DNA of 64,000 nucleotides from Benincasa hispida (GCF_009727055.1 NC_052349.1:36113109-36177108), one strand, 5' to 3'; positions 47,901 through 59,377 are shown, numbered from the stretch's first letter. Translations and numbers: made by a program. The notes: generated by a model not told the origin, from the sequence alone.

Positions 47901-49493
47901 AGAACATCATTACCATTCAACATGTATACTTCACAATCAATAGCATGTAGTTGCATTGCTTTTTCATACATTCTTAATATACGCTAGGATTAGTAAAACT
48001 CATTTAAAACATAAATATAAACTTTAGTTGCTTGGAAAACCCATGACATTAGTATGAAATTCATTTGGAACGCGTCCCTTTTGTGAACATATGTGAAAAA
48101 ATTTAGTCACTCACGGATCCTTGGGCTTGGTTCTTTCTAAGCTTTGTAGGCCTCCTCAATGGATGTAGCTAATACACATAAATTAATAAGAGTTTAGTTG
48201 CTACTTGGTCTCCCTTTTGAGACTACATTTTTAACTAAGCTCATACTTAGCAAGGGGTTGTCTAATCGTCCAACATTTTCCAGATTCAAATTCTAACGTA
48301 AATAACTTGAAAGCTAGAGCCATTTTAAGAGAGTTCCTTCTCCAAACATGATCAAAATTTCATTATCAATGTTACCTCAAAGTTTCAGCATTAAACTTCT
48401 TGTGGTTTAACCTGGGTCTTCAAATCTTTCCGGACAGCCCTAACTGCAACGCTCTGCTTGAATAAAGATTCGAGGTTTAAATTCCCAAAATATGTAACAT
48501 GAACCCTATACCTTTTCTTACCAAGGTTCCTTCTACAAACTTACTTGAAATGGTGTTTACCAGAATACCTTAAAGTCTCAGCTTGAAAATCCAAGTGGTT
48601 CAGTCTAGATCTACGTTTCTTCATCGAGTGCTCGAAAATGCTCAAAAATGAACCTTTGACACTTCCTTCCTTCTCCAGCCCTCTTTTCGATAAGAACTCC
48701 CTTCCAAATGCTTGATTTCATAAACTAGACTCGAAGAGCTTTCCAGTGGTACCCAGTTCATCTAGTTTGCTCGAGCAAATCATCCAAAACGAGCCCTTGA
48801 AGTTCTCTTCCTTTTTATACTACTGTCCAGCCCTTTACATGAAATCTCCTTAAGCCACCTCACCCACTAGTTAAGATGAAGGGTCGAGATTAAGCCTTTG
48901 TCCAAGTAACTAAAAGAGAAGTTTAAAACTGAGCACTTCGAGCAACTCGATACTCGCTAGGAAAACTCGATGGAGAGATGTCCTTACTCGACGGAAATTT
49001 TTTAGACTCTCTGTTAAATACTCAATGGAAGGACTCGCTACTCGATGGTGAAACTCGGCGCTAGGAGCTCTCTCGACGCATGCTCCTCACTTGGGATCGT
49101 ATTCGACATGTGACCCTTCCTCGTTTACCCTCGACACTCGACTTTTTCCTCGATCACTTATACTCGACACTCGGCAGCCTTTACTCCATGCTCGACCCTT
49201 CCTCGATTACTTATGCTCGACGCTCGACAACAATTACTCGATGCTTGCCTGGCGTTCATTCTATGCTTAAGCACCCTTCAGCACGATCAACACTTAGCCA
49301 GAATTTCTCTTATAAAGCCAGATTAGCAAATGCTGAGAGTTAAGCTTCCTTACTTAACCATTTTCCTTCTTCAAACTCATCCTTTACCTCGAAATGCACA
49401 AATCCAACCGAACTTAGGTATTTAATAGAACATTTTGCTTAACTTAACCAATAAACATAATTAAAAAGGAGAAAGTAAGGTGCGAGTTTTACA
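44906..49493 (-). mobile_element. Gypsy PBS region and complete 5' LTR, copy B, with a nested Copia LTR
   Basis: 44906-44954 repeats the internal/PBS sequence of copy A (CATGAACTCTCC...GCTCTAATACCAACTTG). The LTR runs from TGTCACACCCTTTCCC at 44955 to GAGTTTTACA at 49493. Without the nested Copia LTR (45415-47571) it is about 2.38 kb, matching the 2415-bp LTR at 24872-27286. The region 48940-49260 carries the same ATCGAG/CTCGAT-type degenerate repeats as 25080-25320. Confidence 0.8.
45415..47571 (-). mobile_element. Copia LTR nested in Gypsy LTR copy B
   Basis: In minus sense it begins TGTTGGGATTAGTGTCC at 47571 and runs to about 45415. Gypsy LTR sequence resumes on both sides (AACCTTTCATA on the left, AACATG then CTCAAGCAACTT on the right). 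The left end is diverged and no clear target-site duplication is seen. It contains CGATCG-type motifs at 45950-46110. A 151-codon minus ORF at 45532-45987 has no recognisable domain. Confidence 0.7.
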
Positions 49494-49572
49494 GTCAATG
49501 TTTGCTTCAACCGAAATGGGATTTGGACCATCTGCTTCCGCTCATAGGTTCTCTGTAAAAAGAGTTCCTTCA
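49494..49572 (+). mobile_element. Element 2, 3' LTR tail
   Basis: 79 bp matching 37447-37525 (TGTTTGCTTCAACCGAAATGGGA for TGCTTGTTTCAATTGAAATGGGA, ending GAGTTCCTTCA). It marks the right edge of element 2. The rest of the 3' LTR has been lost. Confidence 0.85.
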
Positions 49573-51068
49573 GTTACAATTCCCTCCCAAAAACATTTTT
49601 AAACAATAAATTAAAATAATTTATTTTAATAAACCATTTAATATATATTTATATGATAACCACCTTATCATATAATATATATTAAACTATATGTTATATC
49701 AAATATAACATTTAACCTATAGCTTAATATTGTATCAAATACAATATAAGCTATAGTTTTAATTCTTTCATTAATGGTATTTAATATAAATCCTATTTAT
49801 ATTAAATTCAATTATATGAATCCAACTCACATAATTAATATTTGAATCATATTCAAATATTTATTTCCCCTCAAATAAACTTTATATTATAATGTATCAA
49901 ATATATTATATTAATTATATCATATATAGTTAAATAAATTAAATATATCACATATAATTAATTCCCTCATTTAATGAACAATTCAAATTATTCAAAAATT
50001 GATTCTGATTAGACCCTACTGAGCTACAGAGGGGACCTTATGGACTTGTAAATTGAAGCTCCAATGGTACTTGAGTAATTAATCAAACTTCTTTAATTAA
50101 ATTATTCAACATCCATGAACTGTCGTGCACTCCAATAAAGACCAACAATTGCATTCTTCGTACTATAGATATATTTCTGTGTCCATTGGATATAACCAGT
50201 CAATAATGCGACAACCCTTCACAAATTGCTCGTAAGTACAGCTAGGCCAAAATTACTGCTTTGCCCCTATAATTACATCTAACTCCTTAAGTACCACTGA
50301 TTCTTCTAATGAACAATAAGTCATAGTCCAACTATGATCAAACCTCTCTCGTGCCAGGAGATGGTGTGGCACCACATTGTTTAAACCCTAGAATTAGCCT
50401 TTAAGAGAGAAATTTATCTACTTTTCCCGACCTCGGGGAAGAAGTAAATTTTGTCTTGTGTAGTTGTGTTACCAACTCCACAATCAGACGAATCCTCAAA
50501 ATGGTAGGCTTATTGAGTCGACAATTTGGCCACTCTCACCCATATAAATCAAAGGATCGCCTTTATAGGCAGACATTCACAACTCACACAAGATTCAGGT
50601 CATGTCACCTATAGTCATCTTTGTGAAATGTAAGTCTCAATTATGAACGGCGTTATATAATGAGACTATTCATTTCGCGGTTCGATGTTATACAAACTCT
50701 TTTGTATAGAACACCTCCACTCATATGTCTCCACATGAATGATCAGGATCATATCATTTGTAGCACTTTATAACAATTGTAACATCTACAAAGCGGGTCA
50801 TACTAATAGTGTCACTAGGATAAGGTATCCAGCCTTATCCATCTAGTACAGACCATTAGATTATCACTTAAACATGATACACCTGTATGTCTCTACATAC
50901 ATGTTTAAATTACATATGATAACATTTTATGTTAGTTTATTGGTTTGTGGGTTTAATGCTACTAAATGTCAAATAAAACATCTCATATTTTATTAAATAA
51001 ATAAAATGTTTGTATAATACAATTACAAATTACAGGACTCTACGAGATTTAGGGCATCAACCCCAACA
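49573..51068 (-). mobile_element. Element 1, 5' LTR, outer part
   Basis: It resumes the LTR of element 1 exactly where 35541 stopped (GTTACAATTCCCTCCC corresponds to GTTACAACTCCCTCCC at 16323). It ends, in plus view, ...GGGCATCAACCCCAACA at 51068. Together with 35051-35541 it gives an LTR of about 1.98 kb against 1.87 kb for the 3' LTR. Confidence 0.85.
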
Positions 51069-51239
51069 CAAATAAAATTTTAAAAACCAAAATAAAATCA
51101 ACTTAAAGTTTAAGAACATTTGTTTCATAAATATTCATGATTTTTATAAAATGGACATTTAGATTACTACATTTGTTTCAAGATAATATAAAATGTACAG
51201 GCATTGGAGATGCTATTACGTGGGGACATCTCAATAGTT
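51069..51239. other. Short host spacer
   Basis: AT-rich sequence between the element 1 target-site copy (CAAAT) and the next Copia LTR; nothing recognised. Confidence 0.5.
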
Positions 51240-52813
51240 TTAGATGCCTATATTGGGGTCTATATAAATAAAATGTTAGTTGTCTTTAATAAATAATTTT
51301 TATTTATTGAATCGTATAACTCAAATCCAAGTATGTGACTTTAACAGTATGTGACTGACATACAAGTGAATCATGTTCAAGCAATAACCTAAAAGGTTTA
51401 TAGTATATGGATAAGATTTGGTGCCTTATCCTGGTAATACTATGGATACGACCATTTTGTAATTATTACAAAGAATTTGATTCAAGTCGTTGATGTGGAG
51501 ACATGTGAATGGAGGTATCCTATGCAATGAGATTGTATAAGACCGGACCTCGAAATATATAGTCTCTTGTTATAACACCGTTATCTAAAGAGATTAATAT
51601 TTCAAATGATTACCGTGGAACTCATCTGAATCCTGAGTAAGTTATGAACTTCTGCTCATGAGAGTCATCCTTTGAATTGTATGGTGAGAGTGACCCTAGT
51701 TGCCAACTCGATAAACCTACCATCTTGGGGATGATACCAAGTAGGTAGCTGGGAACATAGTGTCACAAGATGGAGTTCACTCATTTCCTCCTTTAGGGTA
51801 AGTAGATCAGTTGTTAACTTAAGTGCTGACTCCATAACTTAAACAATGAGGCCTCATACTCTCACTGGCCCAAGAGAGATTTTATTTATGGTTGAACCAT
51901 AAATAGATTATTCATTAAAGGATCAATGGTACTTAAAGAGCAAGAAGTAACTACAAAGATAAAATGGTAATTTGACCTAGTTGTAGTTACAAACATGTGG
52001 GGGATTGATTTACAGGAAATAATTAAAAATCGACGGACACATAAATATTCTATCGTTCTTAAGAGTGCAAGCATGGTTTATTGTGGAGTACCACATAGTT
52101 AATGAATGTTGATTAATTTGATTAAAGAGTTTGATTAATTAATCTCATATCATTGGAGCTTATAATTGTAGGTCCATAAGGTCCCTCTACTAGCTCATAA
52201 CAGAATTAAACAAGGATTTAGGTGTTATAAATTTGAAGTGTTCAAATTTTTGTTTAAGAGAATTTTTTGTATATGATACAATTTGATATACACATTATAA
52301 TATATAGTTTATTTAAATAAGATTCGAATTTAAAACTATATAATATGAGAGAATAATATTTGAATTGGTTCATATTAAATAATATAGTAAATTGATTCAT
52401 ATTAAATTTAATGTGAATTGATTCAAATAATAAATAATATAGTAAATTTAATGTGAATGAGATTCATATTAAACAATAGGTTATGAGAGAATATATGATT
52501 CAAATATTAAATTAAATAAACATTTGATATTTAATTAAAGATTAGATAAATTTTTGCTTCAAAAAATCAAATAAATTTTAATTAGTTATTTAATTTATTT
52601 AAATGAAATAAGATTTAATTTAAATCCAAATTAAATTAATCAGTCAACTCCCCTGTAATGTAGGGGAATGGTTAATAGGGCGATGGGATTTAACTTCCCT
52701 CAAGGGTATAAAGCATGTTTAGCCTAATTTTTTATGTTTTTATTATGTAATTTTTCTGTAACAAAATTGGACAAAGCAATAAATCGCTTCCGCATTAGAA
52801 TTCAATCCCTTCA
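51240..52813 (+). mobile_element. Diverged Copia solo LTR
   Basis: It follows the LTR family order (GATGCC start region, CTTATCCTGGTAATACTATGG, CCATCTTGGGGATG, GGTCCATAAGGTCCC, GCTTCCGC near the end, terminal CCCTTCA) but is more diverged than the LTRs in the 15930-51068 nest. The left edge is approximate and no target-site duplication was found. No primer site or internal region adjoins it. Confidence 0.65.
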
Positions 52814-53825
52814 TCCTAAACATTCGTTTTCAAGATTTCCATATGGAGGCATTCTCTTTTTACTTATTTTATCCTTTTTTCCTTATGTGTATTAGAAAGG
52901 TATTCAAATTCAAATTAATATCTATTTTATAAAAAAATCTTAAATTTATATAGATTATTTTATTGAAAAATAACATATAAAAATAATATAATCTATATTA
53001 ACTTAAAAAGAAACTCAAGTTAATAAAAACAAATATATTATATAAATTCCAATTATGTTAAATTAATTGTAAAATAATGAATTATTTTAAAAGATAAATT
53101 AATTAATGAATACCTTTAATGATATTCTTGGAACAATACATATATTTAAAAAACTTTTAACTAGAAATCTTATGAAATAAACATAGTTATCCAAGTACTT
53201 TCAGTTTTTTGAAAAAATATTCTTGCAACTGTGATTTCGAGCATATATCATTACAAACGTCTAAAAACTTCAGTTATCTAACATTTTCAAAAACAAATGC
53301 TCCCTTATAAGAGTGGATGTTAAAACCTGGAAAATTGCAATGAGTGACAAAGTAGATAAGGGAAATTGGAAGTGTCTTTGAGGTTTTTCATTTTATAGAT
53401 ATAACAAAGTATTCAATTCCTAATTTTCGTTTTTTCTATATTCTAATTCTGCATTCTAACAATTGTGGAGTGGCACCTTTCTTTCTGATTTTGCTCCTGT
53501 ATTTTCTCCTTCGAATCACTACGATTGTGAGCTTCTTCGATGAGATTACTTCCCATGCCACCTCACAAATTCAAATTTGCATTCTTTTCTTTCTCACCCC
53601 TTTTACACTTTTCTTTTTTTAAAAAAAAAAAAATAGTTTTGGTCGAGAATTAAGTTGAGATAATAACAAATAAAATAAATGAACAAAACTAAAAGAGAGA
53701 ATAAAACATGTGGGTGGGAGAGGAAATTGTTTTTTTTTTAATCTAAACTTCATATATATTTTATATATATCAATGTATCATTATAAAAGTATATCGAAAT
53801 ATAAACCAATGTATCATTATCAAGT
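52814..53825. other. Intergenic AT-rich region
   Basis: No gene, RNA or repeat recognised apart from short A and T runs. Confidence 0.5.
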
Positions 53826-53845
53826 ATGTTGTTGTGGTGGTGGTC

Positions 53846-53907
53846 TTCTTCTTCTTCTTCTTCTTCTTCATCATCATCATCATCTTCATCATCATCATCA
53901 TCATCAT
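53846..53907 (+). repeat. Compound CTT / CAT microsatellite
   Basis: CTTCTTCTTCTTCTTCTTCTT passes into CATCATCATCATCAT with one CTT interruption. Overlapping ORFs here (poly-Ser, poly-His) are simple-repeat artefacts. Confidence 0.95.
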
Positions 53908-53937
53908 TCAATTCCATTCATTGCCAATTTCAATTCA

Positions 53938-54048
53938 TTTTCTTCTCCAATTTCACTTCAATTAATCATTTCATTGTCACCACACAGCTCAGTTTTCTTC
54001 TCCAATTTCAGTTCAATTGATCGTTTCATTGTCACCACACAACTCAGA
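53938..54048 (+). repeat. 55-bp tandem duplication
   Basis: Two copies of TTTTCTTCTCCAATTTCA...CATTTCATTGTCACCACACA-CTCAG differ at about five positions. The C/T-rich composition followed by ACATAGGTACATC resembles a plant 5' leader and splice donor, but no coding exon is recognisable downstream. Confidence 0.85.
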
Positions 54049-54404
54049 GGTTTTATTCTTCTTTGTCAATTCGATTGATTACATAGGTACATCTTCTTCT
54101 CCTTCTTCCATTGCCTTGTAATGTCTCACATTTTTTTCAAGTGAAGAACAGTTCTTCTTCTTCGAATTTCATAGTATTCTCTTCACTCTAATGCTTTATT
54201 CTGAAAAAAAAAATAAAAAATAAAATAAAATAAAATAACTCAGAGGACAACAACTGTTCTTGAACAAATTCATAACCAAGGTATTGAACTTTTACTCCAC
54301 AATTCCAACAAGTTGTTGCATACAATATTGCGAAGCTATTTTGGAAGCCAGTTAGTCGAAATTCCAAATTAGTACAAGATCAGATCGAAAGGGGTCGATA
54401 TAGA
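54049..54404. other. Spacer, no gene recognised
   Basis: C/T-rich to AT-rich sequence with an A-rich (AAAAT)n stretch near 54205-54238. Confidence 0.5.
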
Positions 54405-55332
54405 CAGAGATAATGCTCTAGCTCTATCTATTCAGATAGACAGGTATAGACACTTGTCTTTGTCTATCAGGGATAGACAAAGATAGAAATCTTTGTCTAT
54501 CACAGATATATAGAGATAGACATCTATTTTTGTCTATCAGGGATAGACAAAGATAGAACTCTATCTTTGATGGATCTTTCACTTCATTTGTAATAGCTTA
54601 TATGATTGAAACATTGAATTCTTAAAATTTTGGACACGACCAACATCTTATTATCGAAAGTGCATAAATGATTGATGATGTATTGTATTATTATTTGTCT
54701 ATCTTAGATAGATAGAGATAGTTAGATATAGACACATATCTTTATCTATTAGGGATAGACAAAGATAGAACTCTTTCTTTGTCTATCACAGATAGACAGG
54801 GATAGACGTTTATCTTTGTCTATCAGATAGACAAAGATAGAACTCTATCTTTGATTGATCTTCACTCTATTTATAATAGCTTATATGGTTGGAACATCGA
54901 ATTCTTGATCAACATCTTATTCAACTGAAAGTGCATAAATGATTGATGATTATTGTATTATTATTTGTCTATCTCAGATGAATAAAGATAGTGTTCTATC
55001 TTTGTCTATCTCAGATAAATAGAGATAAAACTTTATCTCTATCTATCTCATATAGACAGTGATAGACGCCTATCTTTTTCTAGGGATAAACAAAGATAGA
55101 ACTCTATCTTTGATTGATCTTTACTCGATTTATAATAGCTTATATGATTGGATCATCAGATTCTTAAAATTTCGAACGTGATCAACATCTTATTCAACTG
55201 AAAGTGCATAACTGATTTATGATGTATTATATTATTACTTGTCTCTCTCAGATGGATAGAGATAGTGCTATACCTCTGTCTATCTCAGATAGATAGATAT
55301 AGATGTCTATCTTTGTCTATCTGTGATAAACA
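54405..55332. repeat. GATAGACA hairpin minisatellite, left block
   Basis: Built from GATAGACA(A/G)AGATAG and its complement CTATCT(T/C)TGTCTATC, arranged as local inverted repeats; 54457-54483 is a 12-bp perfect stem around AGG. Blocks of these are separated by a conserved about 150-bp spacer (GATCTT-ACT..ATTTATAATAGCTTATATG..GTGCATAA-TGATT) beginning near 54569, 54853 and 55112, giving a higher-order period of about 260-285 bp. Confidence 0.85.
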
Positions 55333-55439
55333 TGAAGGAACTCATTTTAAAGAGATCCTTGAGCGGAAGCAGATCGTCCATATTCCATTTTGATTGAAAA
55401 ACAAATTTACACTGAATATACAAGATATGCATTCTTAAA

Positions 55440-55580
55440 TAAATTACAGCATACTTAAACTCTACACGATCGCGTAGCAAAAGTTATACGATCATTTAGT
55501 AGATGTTACACGATCATGTAGAAAATTCTACACGAACGCATAATAAAATCTAAACGATTGTTTAGCTCTAGCTACATGAT
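55440..55580 (-). repeat. CGATCG palindrome cluster in a Copia leader remnant
   Basis: CTACACGATCGCGTAGC, ATACGATCATTTAG, TACACGATCATGTAG and CTAAACGATTGTTTAGC follow one another within 140 bp. Confidence 0.75.
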
Positions 55581-55867
55581 GCGGCCACCATTTCCTCTTC
55601 TCCATCGAAACGCACTGCAACCTTTCTTCTAAAGCTTCACAAACGACTCAAAACTTAAACAAATATATACTTGATTGCAAGTTTAATGCCCAAAAACGTA
55701 GGGCCCTTACAAAATAACTTTGTAATTTAAACAGAAAGCCATAAACATAGACATTTATCCCGTAGGCATCCATCAACAACCATCCACAAACATTTAACAT
55801 TTAAACACAATGCAGAACTTAAAACCCACCTCTACTGTAAATGATTTCAATACAGAAATGGAAATGG

Positions 55868-56465
55868 AGAAATAAATGTACTCCAAAAATCTTCAGCAAA
55901 TCCAAAGAAGGTTTTCCTATACGTTCATCACAAAATATTTCTAGATCCCAATACACCCAATGCCAGATAACTGTTAAGAAGCACAATCCAGAAAACACAA
56001 TATGTGCTCCGGCCACACCTTCGTAACTCCAAATACCCAGATTCGTTATAGTCCCTTCTGTGATACTCCAACCCCCCTATGAATTGGTTATTCCTAAACG
56101 ATTCATGAAGGGTATAACAAACATACCTTGTCTCCACATTGGATCAAGAACAGAATCAGAGGGATCAAAAACTGCTAATTCGTATAGGGCCATTGAACCA
56201 GCCAACACAGTAACTAGTTTTATATGCATTATATGAATAGAAAGCAAACGATCAGGATCATTCAATACAACGGTGTGAACACGATACTAAGGCAAACCCA
56301 TGAAAATACCCCTTTATCAACGAAAAATAAACACTATGTAACTTTATTGTACTGAAAAAGAAACTATGCTATGGACCTCCCACTTTGAGGGATTATCTTG
56401 GCGAAAAGATTAATATTCGGTCTATTCTTTTAGTAATAATGGAACAATTCTATCCTATTTGTAGG
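55868..56465 (-). pseudogene. psbB: Plastid psbB (CP47) 5' fragment in nuclear DNA
   Basis: The minus strand from ATG at 56301 reads MGLP, a stop in place of Trp-5, then [11 protein letters not shown], later [53 protein letters not shown] and KPSLDL. This is the start of photosystem II CP47, about 144 of 508 residues, ending after HLFL. Stops also follow GITNS. About 160 nt upstream of the ATG look like the plastid psbB leader (TAGTGTTTATTTTTCGTTG, then AAAGGGGTATTTTCATG). It is a nuclear plastid-DNA insertion lying inside a Copia leader, in the element's sense orientation. It is non-functional. Confidence 0.9.
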
Positions 56466-56499
56466 AACAACAGAACGATAACCTGGGTTTGATACTAAT

Positions 56500-58450
56500 T
56501 GAAGGAACCCGTTTTAAAGGAGTGGAAGCGGATCGTCCAAAGTTCATTTTGATTGATAAACAAATTTACAGTGAACATACAAGATATGAATTCTTAAATA
56601 AATTACAACATACTTTTGTAAAGAAAAATAGTTCAAGAGATTATACCTTTGAAGAACGTTTTTTCGTGTAAATCCTTCGAACTGTCACAAATCAAAAACA
56701 GCAACTAGCTTTAAGACCTTCTTTAAGAAATCTCGAGCCAAAATAGAAGATACAACTACCAGAAACCTTCGGTATACTCTAGGTGAGAGTCCAGAAGTTA
56801 TGGGCTCTAGCTATTTTGATAAGGAAGGCGTTTTAACTTTTTGAGAAGGAAGCAGATTGAAGAAGACAGAACTCTTCTACTGTATAGAAAACTTCAATTG
56901 TGTAGTTCTCAAATGTCTGTTTGTCACGAAGAAAAGAAAATAATTCTTTTATTCCATTTGCCATAAAGCTACTTAACCACTCACTAAGGTGGTTGGAGAG
57001 AAATTAGGAATTAATTATCCAAAATAATAAATTTAATATAAATAAATATAATAACCAACTTATCATATATTATTTATATTAAACTATGTGTTATATCGAA
57101 TATAACACATAATCTATTGTTTTAATATTGTATCATATACAATATAAACTATAGTTCCCTTCCTCTATTTTATGGCATTAATATAAATCATATTTATATT
57201 AAATTTAACAACTATGAATCACATTCATAGAATATATTTGAATCTTATTGAAATATTTACTTCCTCCAAATAAACTATAATGTATCAAACACATTATAAC
57301 AATTATATCATATATAATTAAATTCCCTCTTATTAGTTTGAACAATTCAAATTAACCCAAAAACTGATTCTCAACTAAATCCTTTTGAGCTACCAAGGAG
57401 ACCTTATGTACCTGTAGCTTGAAGCTCCAACAATACGTGAATAATTAATTAAACATTTTACTTACATTATCCACCATTCGTTAATTGTCGGGCACTCCAC
57501 TAAAGATCGACAGTTGCACTCTTGGCACTACAAATATATTTCTATGTCTATTAGATATAACCAATCAACACTATGATGACCCTTTACAAATTACTCGTAA
57601 GTACAGCTGGGCTAGTTACCGTTTTTCCCCTGTAGTTACCTCTAACTTCTTAAGTACCACTGATCCCTCTAATGAACAATAGATCATAGTCTTACTATGA
57701 CTAAACCCCTCTCGGGCCAGAAGAGGGTTTGGTGTCACATTGTTCAAGATCCAAAATCAACCCTTAAGGGAGTAATTTATTTACTTATCCCTTCTTCGGG
57801 AAAGGAATGAATTCCTTCTTGTGTAGCTGTGTTCCCAGCTCCCCAATCAGACGAATCCCCAAAATGGTAGACTTGTTGAGTTGGTGATCTGGCCACTCGT
57901 ACCCATGCAAATCAAAGGACCGCTCTCATAAGCGGGAGTTCATAACTCACTTAGGATTAAGGTCATGTTACCTATAGTCATTCTGGTGAAATAAAAGTCT
58001 TTATTATAAACGGTGTTATATAATGAGACTAAACATTTCGTGCTTTGGTCTTATACAAAGTCCTTTGTATAGAATATTCCTACTCGCATATCTATACATG
58101 AATGATCAAGATCAGATCATTTGTAGCACTCTACAACATTTATAACACCTACAAAGCGAGTCATACTTGTAGTGTCACCAGGATAAGGTACCCAGTCTTA
58201 TCCATCTACTATAGACCATTTAGGTTATTTTTTAAACATGATCCACCTATATGTCTCCATATACATGTTTACGTTACAAAGATAATCTTGGATATTAGTT
58301 TATTGGTTTGTGGTTAATGAAACTAAAATATCAAATATTTTATAGACAAAGTGAATAAAATGTCATATATTATTAATTCAGATAAGAGTTTGTTCATACA
58401 AGGTTTACAAACTAAAGAACCCTACGAGATTTAGAGCATCAATCCAAACA
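56500..58450 (-). mobile_element. 5' LTR of the psbB-bearing Copia remnant
   Basis: 1951 bp; minus sense TGTTTGGATTGATGC...GGTTCCTTCA. It aligns with the LTRs of elements 1 and 2 (for example CCTTATGTACCTGTAGCTTG and GGTCATGTTACCTATAGTCA in plus view). Confidence 0.85.
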
Positions 58451-58705
58451 AGACAAAGATAGAACTCTATCTTTTTCTATTACAAGTAAACAGAGATAGA
58501 CACCTATCTTTGTGTATCAGGGATAGACAAAGATGAAACTCTACCTTTGATTGATCTTCACTCCATTTATAATAGCTTATATGGTTGAACATCGGATAGA
58601 CAGAGATAAACATAGATAGTGTCTATCAAACACTGATAGAGTTCTATCTTTGTCAATCACTTATAGACAAAGATATAACTCTATTTCTATCTATCATTAT
58701 TGGAT
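58451..58705. repeat. GATAGACA minisatellite, middle block
   Basis: Continuation of the left block interrupted at 55332/58451, again with the spacer segment (GATTGATCTTCACTCC...GCTTATATGGTTG) near 58550. Confidence 0.85.
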
Positions 58706-58789
58706 ATTTTAATTATGAGTTTCTTACAAAATTTTAGTGATAGAGTTTCATTATGAGTTGGTCATATAATCTTAATTTTTCATTTTGTG

Positions 58790-59377
58790 GAATACTATGA
58801 CTATTCCTATAGTTGTTTTTATGGAGGATAGTGGAATGATTATCACTGCTATGAGAATTATGATGTTCGTGGAATTTCGGTAGATGACTATATAGACTTT
58901 AATGGTTTAGTTCATTTAATATATGAAAAGATTCAATTGAATGGGTTGGTAGATTTGTCAATTTTATTGGATTTTGGAAAAATAGTATTGAAATCGTGGT
59001 TCTAATAAAAAAAAGGACAAAGATTTTTTTGGTATCTAACTTTGGCTAAAGATGCAATCAGTAGACATCCATTAGTTGATCATGTAAGTGTTTGTTCTTT
59101 GGAAGGTTCTTCTACTGCTATTAGTAGTGTAGGTGACGACGGTGATAGAATGTTATATTTAGGTTTCTTTTGTTCTTCAAATGATGAAGTTATAAGAGAT
59201 ATTTTTTTATGGTGATTTGAAAGTAAAGGAGTACTTTCAAAGTGTTTTTACATAAATGCAATGAAGAATAATTTTCAATTTAGGACTACAAGGTCAAATT
59301 CAAAGTCTGTTGAATTTAAATGTTTGTAAGAAGGTTGTAATTGGTATGTTAGGGCATCTTGGTATAAGAATGGAGAT
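58790..59377 (+). pseudogene. MULE (MuDR-type) transposase N-terminal fragment
   Basis: Broken coding sequence reads YDYSYSCFYGG-WNDYHCYENYDVRGISVDDYIDF, then LVHLIYEKIQLNGLVDLS, and later FYINAMKNNFQFRTTRSNSKS, VEFKC and EGCNWYVRASWYKNGD. The last part has the pattern of the plant MuDR DNA-binding domain (F-T-RSN-K, C-E-GC-W--RAS--K). Several stops and frame changes interrupt it, and it is cut at 59377 by a Copia LTR. The catalytic domain is absent. Confidence 0.65.

Larger units (their letters stand above)
35542..49572 (+). mobile_element. Element 2: plus-strand Copia retrotransposon inside the element 1 LTR
   Basis: It begins with a full 5' LTR (TGTTAGGATTGATGCC) and ends with the last about 79 bp of the 3' LTR (...GAGTTCCTTCA). 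The flanks are GTTGT (35537-35541) and GTTAC (49573-49577); the intact 3' LTR of element 1 shows GTTAC at this site, so the left copy has mutated. Between the LTRs lie a 2.5-kb leader, gag, and the start of pol. Then Gypsy-derived sequence replaces the rest from about 41705 to 49493. Confidence 0.8.
15930..51068 (-). mobile_element. Element 1: minus-strand Copia retrotransposon expanded by nested insertions
   Basis: The parts run in minus-strand order: 5' LTR (51068-49573 joined to 35541-35051), primer-binding site next to 35050, a leader of about 2.4 kb once insertions are removed, gag and pol (22514 to about 17930), polypurine tract at 17795-17805, and 3' LTR (17794-15930). The outer flanks are CAAAA (15925-15929) and CAAAT (51069-51073), a 4/5 target-site duplication, which supports the whole 35-kb stretch being one insertion filled later. 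Pol order (integrase before reverse transcriptase) makes it Copia. Coding regions are broken by stops and frameshifts. Confidence 0.8.
55333..58450 (-). mobile_element. Minus-strand Copia remnant with a plastid DNA insert
   Basis: In minus order: 5' LTR (58450-56500), primer-binding site (56499-56481, ATTAGTATCAAACCCAGG, two mismatches to element 2), start of leader, a plastid psbB fragment (56465-55868), resumed leader (55868 to about 55450, matching 37560-37870), then the last about 118 bp of an LTR ending CCTTCA at 55333. gag, pol and most of the 3' LTR are deleted. Flanks AAACA and AGACA match at 4 of 5 positions, and the GATAGACA minisatellite continues on both sides. Confidence 0.75.

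Noticed and set aside
53710..54078. 122-codon ORF with poly-Leu/poly-His, and overlapping poly-Ser frame
   Set aside because: Product of CTT/CAT microsatellite translation.
55868..56301. Functional psbB or a plastid-derived contig
   Set aside because: Stops at Trp-5 and after GITNS, only 144 of 508 codons, and both sides are nuclear Copia sequence.
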